This document shows positions 22,062 to 30,445 of a stretch of DNA of 38,270 nucleotides, one piece after another; the stretch's first letter is position 1, and the number at the start of each line of letters is the position of its first letter. Under the pieces are notes generated by a model. It was not told the origin of the DNA, did not search any database, and saw only the letters and a program-made list of their open reading frames with translations. The position numbers and the translations under genes were made by a program. This stretch comes from a virus. Location of the stretch: the IMG/VR virus record IMGVR_UViG_3300030419_001593, positions 1-38,270 of that record. One strand, written 5' to 3'.

Positions 22062-22711
22062 ATATCTCTCCTATAGTTAAATGTTTTTAGGTATTGAGAA
22101 TCTTTCACCGTGTAATCGAAACTATTAAGATCCTCGGCATACAGTCGATCTATTACAGAGCAAAAATAATCCAAATCCTCCGTAGATAAATCATAATAAT
22201 TATTTTTAGAAGAGCTAAACTTAACCCCCTCTTCGAAGGAGACGTTTAAATCCTCTTGAATATCAGTAATAGCGTCCATTTCTATCTTGTAGACCTTATT
22301 ATAGGTGTCTAACGGGGCGCACATATCAGAAATAGGCATGAAATGGTCAAGTTGCGGGTGCCACTCAATTATAGAGTCTAAGTCCTTGACGAAAGAATTG
22401 AATTTCCTACCAGACCTAGGTACAACATATTCAAAATAGGAGGATATAACCCTATCATACGGATTCCTAACCACTAAAAACTTAAAATAATCCTCGTAAT
22501 TACGAATCTCGCTGGCTGGCTTGGATACTTTAGAAACACTTTCATGAAGAGGGGAATTGGGAACGTCCACTTCTTCCTTGGCTACAACGGTAGCTCCCTC
22601 TATGAATGTGTGGAGGTGGTACTTAAGTGTACTACATGCAACCCTGGGGATAAAGTGGTAAACGAAACCCTTATCCTTTGAAACTAATAGTTGATTGAAA
22701 TTTATACGCAT
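22058..22711 (-). CDS. Carbohydrate sulfotransferase-like protein
   Basis: A 217-residue protein with both PAPS-binding motifs of sulfotransferases: IPRVACSTLKYHL (residues 21-33, the 5' phosphosulfate loop) and FLVVRNPYDRVISSYF (78-93, the 3' phosphate site). A HPQLDHFMPISDMC block and a KIEMDAITD segment follow, as in HNK-1/chondroitin-type carbohydrate sulfotransferases. It would move sulfate from PAPS to a glycan. The ATG lies 5 bases after a perfect GCTATTATA promoter motif embedded in the end of the upstream gene. Confidence 0.82.
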   Translation of the reverse strand: MRINFNQLLVSKDKGFVYHFIPRVACSTLKYHLHTFIEGATVVAKEEVDVPNSPLHESVSKVSKPASEIRNYEDYFKFLVVRNPYDRVISSYFEYVVPRSGRKFNSFVKDLDSIIEWHPQLDHFMPISDMCAPLDTYNKVYKIEMDAITDIQEDLNVSFEEGVKFSSSKNNYYDLSTEDLDYFCSVIDRLYAEDLNSFDYTVKDSQYLKTFNYRRDI

Positions 22712-23883
22712 CTCTTTATAATAGCTAAAGCCTCATCAGCTTCATCTCTAGTTAGATTAAGATTAGGTCTAAGTCTTACCGTAGTGTCTCCTGCTGTATT
22801 CACTAGAAGACCCTCTCTTAAAACCTTTTCTAAAAACGACTCTCTATCCGATCCAGTATCAAAATCAAATGCTAACATAAGACCCACCCCTCTCACATCC
22901 TTAAGAGAATCTATCCCTTTTAAACCTTCGAGTAGGTATGGGCCTACATTTTTTACATTATCTAAAATACTATATTCAGCGTAAGCTTTTAAGATATGCT
23001 TACACCGTATCATGTCCATCACTGTAGCATCCCAGGTGGCTTCTAGCTTTTTATAAGGCTGTTTGAATATTTTAGAATACTTATCTTTAACCATGATGCC
23101 TGAGATCTGGGCCTTCTTACCGAATATTAAAATATCTGGTTCTACCCCTAGCTGCTCATAGTACCATTTAGTACCTGTGATACCCATCCCAGTTTGAACC
23201 TCATCAAAGATTAAAGGTACGTCCCACTCATCGCAAGCCGCTCGCACCTTTTCAAAGAATCCTTCATAGAACGGTTTGTCTCCGTAGGTAGATCTGATAG
23301 GCTCAACCAAAACAGCAGCAACGTCTCCTCTTCTAAGGAGCCACTCTACCTCCATATGGAAACAACCTTCACCTAATCCATCAGCCTCCCATATGTATGA
23401 AGAGGGCCAACCATCCAACCTCTTACCTACCTCGCCATCTCTAGAGGTAGCAAAAGACCCCCAGCCATTAATGCCGTGGAAGGATTCAGTAAATGTAATA
23501 ACTTTAGGATTCACATGAGGTACTTTATCTATAAAATGCTCTATAGCAGTTTTTAAAGCAGCTTCTACCGCAAGAGACCCTGTGCAGCAGTAGTAAAAGT
23601 TAGAAAAACAATCAGGGGCAAACTTGGTAAAAGCTTTATCGAACTCTATACTCTCATCTGATCCAATAAAACAGTTAGTGATTTTAGTATGAGCTACCCT
23701 TAACACCTCATCTACAAACTCATCTGTTTTAAATATAGGATGATTATAACCTAGAGGGTGTGAAGCAAACATCCCCAAGAAATCTAAAAACTCACGGTCA
23801 CTATTCTTATCATATAAATAAGAATCATGGCTCTTGTCAAGATCAATTCGAATGTTGTACTTATTGCTTCTACTTACGTTCAT
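22702..23883 (-). CDS. Class III aminotransferase, L-lysine 6-aminotransferase-like
   Basis: A 393-residue PLP enzyme (ATG at 23883, 10 bases after GGAG). The core FDEVQTGMGITGTKW (226-240) and FGKKAQISG (254-262) match the lysine epsilon-aminotransferase (LAT) group, with Asp227 for the pyridine nitrogen and Lys257 as Schiff-base lysine. In this cluster the substrate is likelier to be a keto-sugar or cyclitol than lysine. It follows an AroB-like cyclase gene, so together they could make an amino-cyclitol. Start overlaps the cyclase gene by 14 bases. Confidence 0.85.
   Translation of the reverse strand: MNVSRSNKYNIRIDLDKSHDSYLYDKNSDREFLDFLGMFASHPLGYNHPIFKTDEFVDEVLRVAHTKITNCFIGSDESIEFDKAFTKFAPDCFSNFYYCCTGSLAVEAALKTAIEHFIDKVPHVNPKVITFTESFHGINGWGSFATSRDGEVGKRLDGWPSSYIWEADGLGEGCFHMEVEWLLRRGDVAAVLVEPIRSTYGDKPFYEGFFEKVRAACDEWDVPLIFDEVQTGMGITGTKWYYEQLGVEPDILIFGKKAQISGIMVKDKYSKIFKQPYKKLEATWDATVMDMIRCKHILKAYAEYSILDNVKNVGPYLLEGLKGIDSLKDVRGVGLMLAFDFDTGSDRESFLEKVLREGLLVNTAGDTTVRLRPNLNLTRDEADEALAIIKRCV
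22717..22725 (-). promoter_or_regulatory. Internal promoter motif GCTATTATA, 5 bases before sulfotransferase ATG
   Basis: Exact motif on the minus strand with spacer AAGAG to the ATG at 22711. It is embedded in the last codons of the aminotransferase gene, so it is not merely an intergenic AT-rich patch. A transcript starting at the ATG would be leaderless. Confidence 0.6.
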
Positions 23884-24877
23884 CAAAGTACTTCTCCAAA
23901 ATATTAGAAAGGTTATCTATATCTTCGTAGTGAGTCACTCGATAATCAGCGACACCATAAGGTAAGATACAAACCAACATTCTTCCTACATTCTTCTTAT
24001 CCTTCAATAGCTTAGAAATGTAACCATCAAGATCCTCCATTTCAAAAGAAGGTAAATTAAACTCTATCTTACTTTGCAGATAATCCAGAGTATCTTTAGG
24101 TATAAGCCCTAATCTGTAAGAAACATAATTAGCTATATGCATTCCTAGGGTTACTGCTAACCCATGCTTTACAGAGTAATTACTAATAGATTCTATTGCA
24201 TGACCGAAGGTATGTCCGTAATTAAAAATACGTCTATCGTTCTCATCGAACTCATCCTTCTCGATCATCTCTTTCTTTATTCTAAGACTCTCTGCTATGG
24301 CCCCAGATAAGTCTTCTTTATCTATTTTATCCAGGTAGTCAGAATCACACAGCATAAAATAATGAAGCATCTCACCAATACCTGAATCTATATCAGAATC
24401 CTCTAAGCTATTTAAAAACTTAGGATCACACCATATATTATCTGGCGGGTAAAAGGAGCCAACTAAATTTTTAACACCTCGATGATTAATGGAGGTCTTG
24501 CTCCCTATGCAGCTATCTGCTTGAGCTAGAAGGGTGGTAGGTATAAAAGACCAACTTATACCCCTATAAAGAATTGAAGCTATAAAAGAGGTAACGTCCT
24601 GAGTTATACCTCCTCCAACAGCCACAAGCAACGTATCTTTTTTAACCTCTTGATGCCTACAAATATAATCTAATAAAGCGATACACTTATCTAAAGTCTT
24701 ATTACTTTCTGTAGCACTTATAGTGCAAAAGTAATCAAACTTATCTACTAAAGAGTCTTTGTACAGATTGTATACATTGCGATCAATAATAGCTATGGAG
24801 TTTTTTATCTTAGGAATGTCTTGTAAATCGGTAAAGCTAACTTTGTACTTCTTCCTGTACGACTGGACTTCAAACAT
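23870..24877 (-). CDS. Sugar phosphate cyclase (3-dehydroquinate-synthase-like)
   Basis: A 335-residue member of the AroB superfamily. GGG (88-90), IPTTLLAQADSCIGSKTSIN (112-131), KNLVGSFYPP (136-145), the E-x-LHYF zinc-ligand block (169-174) and FNYGHTFGHAIE (218-229; His222 and His226 bind zinc) are all conserved. The family includes DHQ synthase and the cyclases making valiolones, inososes and other cyclitols. Context (aminotransferase, SDR, heptose-isomerase-like protein) argues for a cyclitol rather than shikimate. Substrate undetermined. GGAGG precedes the ATG. Confidence 0.9.
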   Translation of the reverse strand: MFEVQSYRKKYKVSFTDLQDIPKIKNSIAIIDRNVYNLYKDSLVDKFDYFCTISATESNKTLDKCIALLDYICRHQEVKKDTLLVAVGGGITQDVTSFIASILYRGISWSFIPTTLLAQADSCIGSKTSINHRGVKNLVGSFYPPDNIWCDPKFLNSLEDSDIDSGIGEMLHYFMLCDSDYLDKIDKEDLSGAIAESLRIKKEMIEKDEFDENDRRIFNYGHTFGHAIESISNYSVKHGLAVTLGMHIANYVSYRLGLIPKDTLDYLQSKIEFNLPSFEMEDLDGYISKLLKDKKNVGRMLVCILPYGVADYRVTHYEDIDNLSNILEKYFDERK

Positions 24878-25553
24878 TCATAAAACCTCCATCCACCACA
24901 ATATCCTGCCCTGATATATAAGAATTCAAATCACTAGCCAGAAACAAAACTACGTTAGATATATCTTTAGGGGTAGCGAGCCTACCTAAAGGAATACTAC
25001 CCTCAACTTCACGAATACCGTCTTTTCCTAGGATTTTTTTAGTTAAATCCGTCATCGTGAAGCCTGGAGATACGGAGTTTACCAGGACCCCCTGAGACGC
25101 TGCCTCTGCCGCTATAGCTTGGGTTAGGCCCCGCAGGCCGAACTTGCTTGCCGAGTACGCAGCGCGGCCTACACGGGACTTGTGAGCCCATATAGAGGCT
25201 ACGTTGACAATCCTTCCATAGCCCCGCGAGGCCATCCCTCCCAGGACAGCCTTGCTAATTTTATAAGCCCCTGTAAGATTAACCTTTAATATATTATCCC
25301 ACGCCTCATCTGAAGTTTCACAGAAAGGCTTCACTTCATTGACGCCCGCATTATTAACACATATATCAATAGTCATACCTTCTATACTCTGCAAGAAGGA
25401 TTGCACAGACTCATCATTTAAAAAGTTTAAAGTCCCCGTGCTAGTGGCTATAACCTTAGCCCCTTGGTCGATAAAATCCTTAGTTAACTGTCTCCCAATA
25501 CCTCGGCTTGCTCCTGTAACTAGAACGGTCTTCCCTTCAAACATCATAGACAT
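24870..25553 (-). CDS. Short-chain dehydrogenase/reductase (SDR)
   Basis: I choose the ATG at 25553 but those at 25565, 25547 and 25544 are possible. The protein (about 227 residues) has the NAD(P) motif TGASRGIG, the NNAG segment, catalytic Ser in NVASIW, YSASK Tyr-Lys and the terminal VDGGF of FabG-type SDRs. It would reduce or oxidise a hydroxyl of the sugar/cyclitol intermediate. A segment at 25081-25200 is unusually GC-rich (about 63 percent), suggesting a recent patch from another genome. Confidence 0.88.
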   Translation of the reverse strand: MSMMFEGKTVLVTGASRGIGRQLTKDFIDQGAKVIATSTGTLNFLNDESVQSFLQSIEGMTIDICVNNAGVNEVKPFCETSDEAWDNILKVNLTGAYKISKAVLGGMASRGYGRIVNVASIWAHKSRVGRAAYSASKFGLRGLTQAIAAEAASQGVLVNSVSPGFTMTDLTKKILGKDGIREVEGSIPLGRLATPKDISNVVLFLASDLNSYISGQDIVVDGGFMNV

Positions 25554-25953
25554 GCTCAACATCACTCCGACTTACAGCTAATCTAATAGCAGGCTTATCT
25601 CCTACCGCAGTAATCTTATGCTTTCTACCCTTTTCTATAAAAACTATATCACCAGTCTTTACAACTTTCTTAACTCCTTCAATGTCCCACTCCCACTCTC
25701 CATCAATAATGTACCACCATTCGTTCCAGTCTGGGTGATGATGCTCTCGGTTACCCTCACCAGGATTTTGACAGATTAAAGTAGCGGAGTTACTATCAGA
25801 ATCAATAACTCTATAGCTCCAACTAGGATCAGGAGCATCCACTAAAATGCTAGAAATATTTACAACCTCCTGGTTAGAGGAAAATAGTTCGTTATTTTCT
25901 ACACCATCCTTCTTAAGGATAGAGGGTACGTCTGCTTCAACTCTTTCCCGCAT
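25537..25953 (-). CDS. Cupin-domain protein
   Basis: A 138-residue cupin: NREHHHPDWNEWWYIIDGEWEW, shown here in parts as HHHPDWNE (metal-binding motif 1) and GDIVFIEKGRKHKI (motif 2). The N-terminal 35 residues look like an arm. It belongs to the sugar-processing block and may isomerise or dehydrate a nucleotide sugar, or bind it. Start supported by GGAG and an overlap with the upstream gene. Confidence 0.75.
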   Translation of the reverse strand: MRERVEADVPSILKKDGVENNELFSSNQEVVNISSILVDAPDPSWSYRVIDSDSNSATLICQNPGEGNREHHHPDWNEWWYIIDGEWEWDIEGVKKVVKTGDIVFIEKGRKHKITAVGDKPAIRLAVSRSDVEHVYDV

Positions 25954-26620
25954 TTAAGTAACTCCATACAGCCTCAGCCATTTTAAAATCTTCTTCATAA
26001 TCAATATCAATCTCGGAGAAGCCTTTTAAAGTAACAAACCCCACACTACCGTCTCCACCATGATAAGCACACCCATACTTATCCATGTTTTCTAAAAACT
26101 TAGATTTTCTCCAACCCATCAAGGTACATGCATATGCATGTATTGGAGTGAGATCTTGAGAAGGAGGTGTTGGCTTCATCTGATCAAAGTTTATAGGATC
26201 TCCATCATAAATGCATTCTATCTGAACATCCTTTACAGATACTATAGTGTCGTACTTATTTGAAATAACCGCGCCAGTGAAGTCTTGTACCTCTCTGGAG
26301 GATATAAACGGTGAGGTAGGTAGTAATTGAATTACATACTCGCAATCTACCACGCACATGAATTCTTTAGTGAAATCATCATTAGTGGCTGAATCGGAGG
26401 AAAGATGCTCTGGTCGTTTATGGAAGAGAACTCCCTCCTCTTCTGCAATTTTACCAATCTCCTCAGACTCAGAATTAACATAAATTTCATCAAAACAGTC
26501 CGCTTTTTTGGCTGTTCTTATAACATGAGATATAAGAGGAATGTCTCCAAGAAGTCTAGTATTCTTGTTGGGAATCCTCGTACTCCCTGCCCTAGCGGGG
26601 ATCATGCAAACTCTTTTCAT
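25937..26620 (-). CDS. CMP-sugar synthetase (NeuA/KdsB/PseF type)
   Basis: A 227-residue cytidylyltransferase. The N-terminus MKRVCMIPARAGSTRIPNKN is the CTP-binding signature; HKRPEHLSSDSATNDD, LLPTSPFI and the terminal SEIDIDYEEDF (metal-binding Asp) complete the family pattern. It links a keto-acid or other sugar to CMP, the donor form used by sialyltransferases. A GT29-like transferase is encoded 595 bases upstream, so the pair is probably functional. No NeuB-type synthase is visible, so the sugar's origin is open. ATGA overlap with the SIS gene. Confidence 0.88.
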   Translation of the reverse strand: MKRVCMIPARAGSTRIPNKNTRLLGDIPLISHVIRTAKKADCFDEIYVNSESEEIGKIAEEEGVLFHKRPEHLSSDSATNDDFTKEFMCVVDCEYVIQLLPTSPFISSREVQDFTGAVISNKYDTIVSVKDVQIECIYDGDPINFDQMKPTPPSQDLTPIHAYACTLMGWRKSKFLENMDKYGCAYHGGDGSVGFVTLKGFSEIDIDYEEDFKMAEAVWSYLNAGKS

Positions 26621-27213
26621 GCGTCCTGCGTCCCACCTCGGAGCGGAGAGTTTTCCAATCTGTTCTTCTCTCCTCTAATTGAAGGGCACCTATTCTCGGT
26701 CCTGTGGATAAGCTCGTACATAAGCATCATACACATTACTTCTACGGTATGGAAGTAATCACATTCAAAGGCTAACTCAGAAATCTCTTCATCTAACACA
26801 TCAGACTTCTGACCTGAAATCATAAAAGTGTCCATTCCTCGTTCTTTAGCCCAATGAAGAGCATTTATAACATTAATGGAATTGCCTGAGCAAGACATCC
26901 CTATAACTAAAAAATCATCTGGGTTATCAGATTCCAGTATAATAGTTTCCAGCCATCTAAGGAAAACCTGCTCATGTCCATGATCATTAGCATTAGAGGT
27001 AATAAACCCTACACTGTCAAAAGAGTATACCGCTTTATCTTTAATGAGTCTGGTCAGGTCCGTGGACATGTGACACGAAACGAAATGAAGACCTCCATTA
27101 CCTAGAAGGAAGATCTTCTTTGCCTTATTTACCTTGTCTACCAAAGACAAGTACTCTGCGGACTCACAAGCATCCTCGCATCTCTTCTGTATATTTTCGA
27201 AATCAATAATCAT
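26617..27213 (-). CDS. SIS-domain phosphoheptose isomerase-like protein (GmhA type)
   Basis: The ATG at 27213 follows AAGGAG and yields 198 residues. IFLLGNGGLHFVSCHMSTDL and VIGMSCSGNS (shown in short form: LLGNGG and GMSCSGNS) are the sugar-phosphate binding loops of GmhA-type SIS isomerases, which convert sedoheptulose 7-phosphate to heptose 7-phosphate. A C-terminal His pair (FHTVEVM, LIHRTE) is typical. It could feed a heptose or another sugar phosphate into the pathway, possibly sharing sedoheptulose 7-phosphate with the cyclase. Confidence 0.82.
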   Translation of the reverse strand: MIIDFENIQKRCEDACESAEYLSLVDKVNKAKKIFLLGNGGLHFVSCHMSTDLTRLIKDKAVYSFDSVGFITSNANDHGHEQVFLRWLETIILESDNPDDFLVIGMSCSGNSINVINALHWAKERGMDTFMISGQKSDVLDEEISELAFECDYFHTVEVMCMMLMYELIHRTENRCPSIRGEKNRLENSPLRGGTQDA

Positions 27214-27214
27214 A

Positions 27215-27907
27215 CTATTCTCCTTTAAAGTACATGGTATCATAGCTCGGGTCATTCAGAATCTGCTCGAAATAATCGTCTATTTTAATACGATCATCAT
27301 TAGCGTACAATACGTTTTTAAAAAACAAATACTGACTGTCAGGATCATGTCTGTCGGGGTTAGTAGCGAGCAACCTTTCAAAGTCTTGCACATTCCCCCC
27401 TTCTTTAAGATACCCAGTATCATAAAGAGTTCTAAAGAAATCCAAACCAAAAAGGCGAACCTCTTTTAACTTAAAAGATAATAAATCTACAAGAGCTACG
27501 GTGCCAGAGTTAGGACGGCCCACTACTTGATCTTTAATAGGATAATATAAAGAATCACTAACCCATCTAGTAGGGATAATATCATCTAAACCTTCTGATC
27601 TTTCTGGATAGGTAAAATACTCTGACTTGGGGTACGTACTACACACATACTTTACTCCGCAATTCTTCCAAAGAGGACCGTCAATAGGGCCACCAGCATC
27701 GGGCCAAGCATCTAAAGTGTTGTACAGAACGTCCGTGCGCTTACCTACGTCCTCAGACTTAGAGGAATCTAAAGGAAGGGCTCTATTTAATCTTACTACT
27801 ATATCATAAGAATCAATAAGCTTACCTAACCCTTTACCTTTAAGGGATCCTCCTGAAGCTACCATAGCTACAGTCTTTCCCTCTAAATAATTCTCATAAG
27901 AAATCAT
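27215..27907 (-). CDS. GT29-like sialyltransferase family protein
   Basis: A 230-residue protein with the two sialyl motifs in order: the L motif at about residues 13-43 (VAMVASGGSLKGKGLG, IDSYDIVVRLNRA) and the S motif at about 129-158 (VGRPNSGTVALVDLL, EVRLFGLDFF). A later His (187) and YLFF block fit the family's third and very-small motifs. GT29 enzymes, best known from animals, use CMP-sialic acid. The CMP-sugar synthetase gene lies just downstream. The protein lacks the animal membrane anchor. Acceptor and donor unknown. Good SD (GAGG). Confidence 0.78.
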   Translation of the reverse strand: MISYENYLEGKTVAMVASGGSLKGKGLGKLIDSYDIVVRLNRALPLDSSKSEDVGKRTDVLYNTLDAWPDAGGPIDGPLWKNCGVKYVCSTYPKSEYFTYPERSEGLDDIIPTRWVSDSLYYPIKDQVVGRPNSGTVALVDLLSFKLKEVRLFGLDFFRTLYDTGYLKEGGNVQDFERLLATNPDRHDPDSQYLFFKNVLYANDDRIKIDDYFEQILNDPSYDTMYFKGE

Positions 27908-28591
27908 CTAAACCTCTACTTTTAATAACGTATAGTTGGAAAACTTTATTGCACCTTTTAGAGTATACTTCAATGTTGTTAACCCCTCTCCCTTGTAGTA
28001 TTGATCTTGTGGGTTATTAGCGAACGCCCAAAACCTATCACTGTTCTTCTTCCAATGAGGAGTGCCTACACCAGCCCCAGTTACATGAGAGGTTGGAGGG
28101 TGAGGCATTGACATGAACATACCCTCACTGACACCAGGCTCGATACCTTCTCGAACACACCTCATTCTAAGATCATCATCCTCTCCACCCCATCCCCAAT
28201 ACTCATTAGAAAATCCATTAACCTTCTTAAAGCTCATCTTATCCATAAGAGTAACTCCTCCAAAGTTAGTGGGGTAGCAAGCTTTGTACCCTAAGTAATC
28301 TAATCTTCTTGCTAGATGAGTAGGCGTCCTCCTAAAGCTGTAATCAACTTCTAAAGGAAGTAGGTCTACATCATGAAAAACAAAATAATCACAGGTATCC
28401 TTCCCAACATCATACCCTATATTGCAAAGCTTGGCTCTATTAAATAAACCATCTCCCTGCTGCTCCACGATATAAATCTCATGATCGAACTCTTCCAAGT
28501 ACTTACTCATATAAGGAGCAAATACCTTTAAATGGTCTTCTCTGTCCCTGTAAGGAACTACTATACCTAATTTAAAGTTGCCCTGCGCCAT
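27908..28591 (-). CDS. GT7-family (beta-1,4-galactosyltransferase-like) glycosyltransferase
   Basis: A 227-residue protein with three GT7 hallmarks: GLFNRAKLCN (48-57), FHDVDLLP (72-79, the metal-binding DxD) and YWGWGGEDDDLRMR (131-144). These are nearly identical in order and wording to animal B4GALT enzymes (FNRAK, DVDLIP, WGWGGEDDD). The enzyme would transfer galactose or an N-acetylhexosamine from UDP to a glycan. Much shorter than animal enzymes, without a membrane stem. Confidence 0.88.
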   Translation of the reverse strand: MAQGNFKLGIVVPYRDREDHLKVFAPYMSKYLEEFDHEIYIVEQQGDGLFNRAKLCNIGYDVGKDTCDYFVFHDVDLLPLEVDYSFRRTPTHLARRLDYLGYKACYPTNFGGVTLMDKMSFKKVNGFSNEYWGWGGEDDDLRMRCVREGIEPGVSEGMFMSMPHPPTSHVTGAGVGTPHWKKNSDRFWAFANNPQDQYYKGEGLTTLKYTLKGAIKFSNYTLLKVEV

Positions 28592-29195
28592 TTACTCTTT
28601 CGTCCCTAGGTCTTACATTATAAAGAGCCCTTCCAAACCAATCAATCTTGTAACCCGCCTGAAGGCATTGATTAATGTGAGCATAATCTATAAGGTTAAG
28701 ATTTTCGGGAGGGATATGATCCGCAAAAGGAATCTTAGAAAATATAGAAGTTCGATAAGTGGGCATGGCTACGTTACCAGGCACTACCCCTCGGGAAGAA
28801 TCACAAGCCAAAGTATTTCCTTTATAAGTTACTTTACCCTGATCCATTAACTGGACTTCATGCTGAAACTTAACCCCACCAATCCAAACATCTACCGAGG
28901 GATTTCTTTTAAGCTTCTTTCTAATGTGCTTACCAGCGCCAGGAAGGAATTCATCGTCATCATCTAAGAAAGTAATAAACTCTGTCTTGGCTAATGCGGC
29001 ACCTACGTTGGCTGCCATGCCTCCATAGTAGCCCCACTTCCTTCCCAGGGTTACTACCTGATGATCGCCTCCTGGGGGGATCTCACAGCCGTCTGCTACA
29101 ACTATAACATCAAAACCTTCAAGCTTGGCAGAGTTTATAGCGTAGTTTAAAGTCTTTCTTCCTATTGTCTTAATTATTACTGTAGTATCAGTCAC
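28572..29195 (-). CDS. GT2-family glycosyltransferase
   Basis: A 207-residue GT-A type transferase. DTTVIIKTIGRKTLNYAI at the N-terminus, then VAKTEFITFLDDDDEFLPG-type sequence (short form: FITFLDDDDEFLPG) gives the DxD-containing strand. The start is a GTG at 29195, overlapping the upstream gene by 8 bases and preceded by GAGG. It is smaller than most GT2 enzymes and lacks a C-terminal extension. Donor sugar unknown. Confidence 0.82.
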   Translation of the reverse strand: MTDTTVIIKTIGRKTLNYAINSAKLEGFDVIVVADGCEIPPGGDHQVVTLGRKWGYYGGMAANVGAALAKTEFITFLDDDDEFLPGAGKHIRKKLKRNPSVDVWIGGVKFQHEVQLMDQGKVTYKGNTLACDSSRGVVPGNVAMPTYRTSIFSKIPFADHIPPENLNLIDYAHINQCLQAGYKIDWFGRALYNVRPRDERVNGAGQL

Positions 29196-30435
29196 CTGTA
29201 GCTCCTCTCATTTTAGCTTCTTTCTGATCCATTGCGAACTTTAAAACATCCAATCTATGATATACCACCTTACGAAGATCGAAAAGATTTTCAGTTATAC
29301 TATGCAGGTTCTCCCCCATCTCACGAACTTTCTTAGGATTCTTAATGAGACTCGTTAATACTCTAGTCCATTCTTGGGGAGGTGCATCTGGGGGTATTAA
29401 ATAACCTGTCTGCCCATTAATTATAGTATCGGAATAACACCCTACATCTGTAGCGACTAACGGAACTTTATACCTGCCACACTCAGCGACCTTGATATCT
29501 GATTTACTGTCATTGAATTCATTATTTTGAAGAGGAGCTATTGCGATATCAATGTTACTATACATAATTCCGTAATCACTCGAAGGAAGGGCTTGGTAAA
29601 CATCCCAGTTCTTAGCGCCCTTAAAGCCCTTGAGGAGAGTCCTCTCGTAATTGTCCCAAACCTCCTGCTGCCAGTCATCAGGGTTGTTAGGGTCGCGGGG
29701 AGGGCGTCCGTAGAAGCCCCAGTGGACCCGTTCTCGGCCTGCCTTTTGGTTGACCATCGAAGGTACTGCTGCGAACTCTTTAACGTCTGCCTCATGGTGG
29801 ATTCCTCCTACCCAACCTACTCGCATTTGATTCTTTCTCATAGGAGGTCTTTTGGGCGCGTTCCATGCAGGTAATTCATAATCAATAGCATTCTTAATGA
29901 CAGCTAAAGTTCCAGTACAGAAAGGCGCTACTCGTTTAGCAAACTTCTGTTGCGTTACAGTAACTAAATCCGAGTTAGCATAAATGTACTTAGTTAAGTT
30001 TTCAAGATCATTTTCTACATACAACTGCTTCAAGCGATGATCATCATAAATATTGGTAAGGAGATCATCGGTATCATACCATACAAATTTACCCATCTCC
30101 TTAGCCAGCCCAATACCTCTAATTGTAGCAGGCCCACCAAAGTTACAAAGATTCTGAGTAAAGAAGACATCGCACCAATTCAAATCCTCATAACCTTTAG
30201 TGCCCTCCTCTTGTTTCTCTGTATCTATCTCTAGAGGATTTTCATTATATCTAAACTCAAAAAGATTAGGAAACTGCTTATGTAAAGTTTCAAAAGGGCT
30301 CCAAGCTCTGTAATAGCTGCAACCACCTTTGTTGGCAGGGGCTACCAGAAATCTAAGTTTTCTTCCCAAGCCAGGCCACTCGGTCATAGCTTCCCATTGG
30401 TTTCTCGAATCTACAGGTAATTTATGTTCTTGCAT
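29188..30435 (-). CDS. GT4-like glycosyltransferase
   Basis: The real start is the ATG at 30435; the GTG 48 bases upstream lies in a promoter/hairpin element. About 415 residues of GT-B fold. GGCSYYRAWSPFETL opens the N-domain, and the C-domain has IAIAPLQNNEFNDSKSDIKV and VATDVGCYSDTIINGQTGYL, the GT4 nucleotide-sugar site (E-x7-E pattern region). Such large GT4-like enzymes are common in phages near structural genes. It heads the glycan block, after the hairpin and motif at 30446-30479. Confidence 0.8.
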   Translation of the reverse strand: MQEHKLPVDSRNQWEAMTEWPGLGRKLRFLVAPANKGGCSYYRAWSPFETLHKQFPNLFEFRYNENPLEIDTEKQEEGTKGYEDLNWCDVFFTQNLCNFGGPATIRGIGLAKEMGKFVWYDTDDLLTNIYDDHRLKQLYVENDLENLTKYIYANSDLVTVTQQKFAKRVAPFCTGTLAVIKNAIDYELPAWNAPKRPPMRKNQMRVGWVGGIHHEADVKEFAAVPSMVNQKAGRERVHWGFYGRPPRDPNNPDDWQQEVWDNYERTLLKGFKGAKNWDVYQALPSSDYGIMYSNIDIAIAPLQNNEFNDSKSDIKVAECGRYKVPLVATDVGCYSDTIINGQTGYLIPPDAPPQEWTRVLTSLIKNPKKVREMGENLHSITENLFDLRKVVYHRLDVLKFAMDQKEAKMRGATGD

Positions 30436-30445
30436 AGTTAAAATA

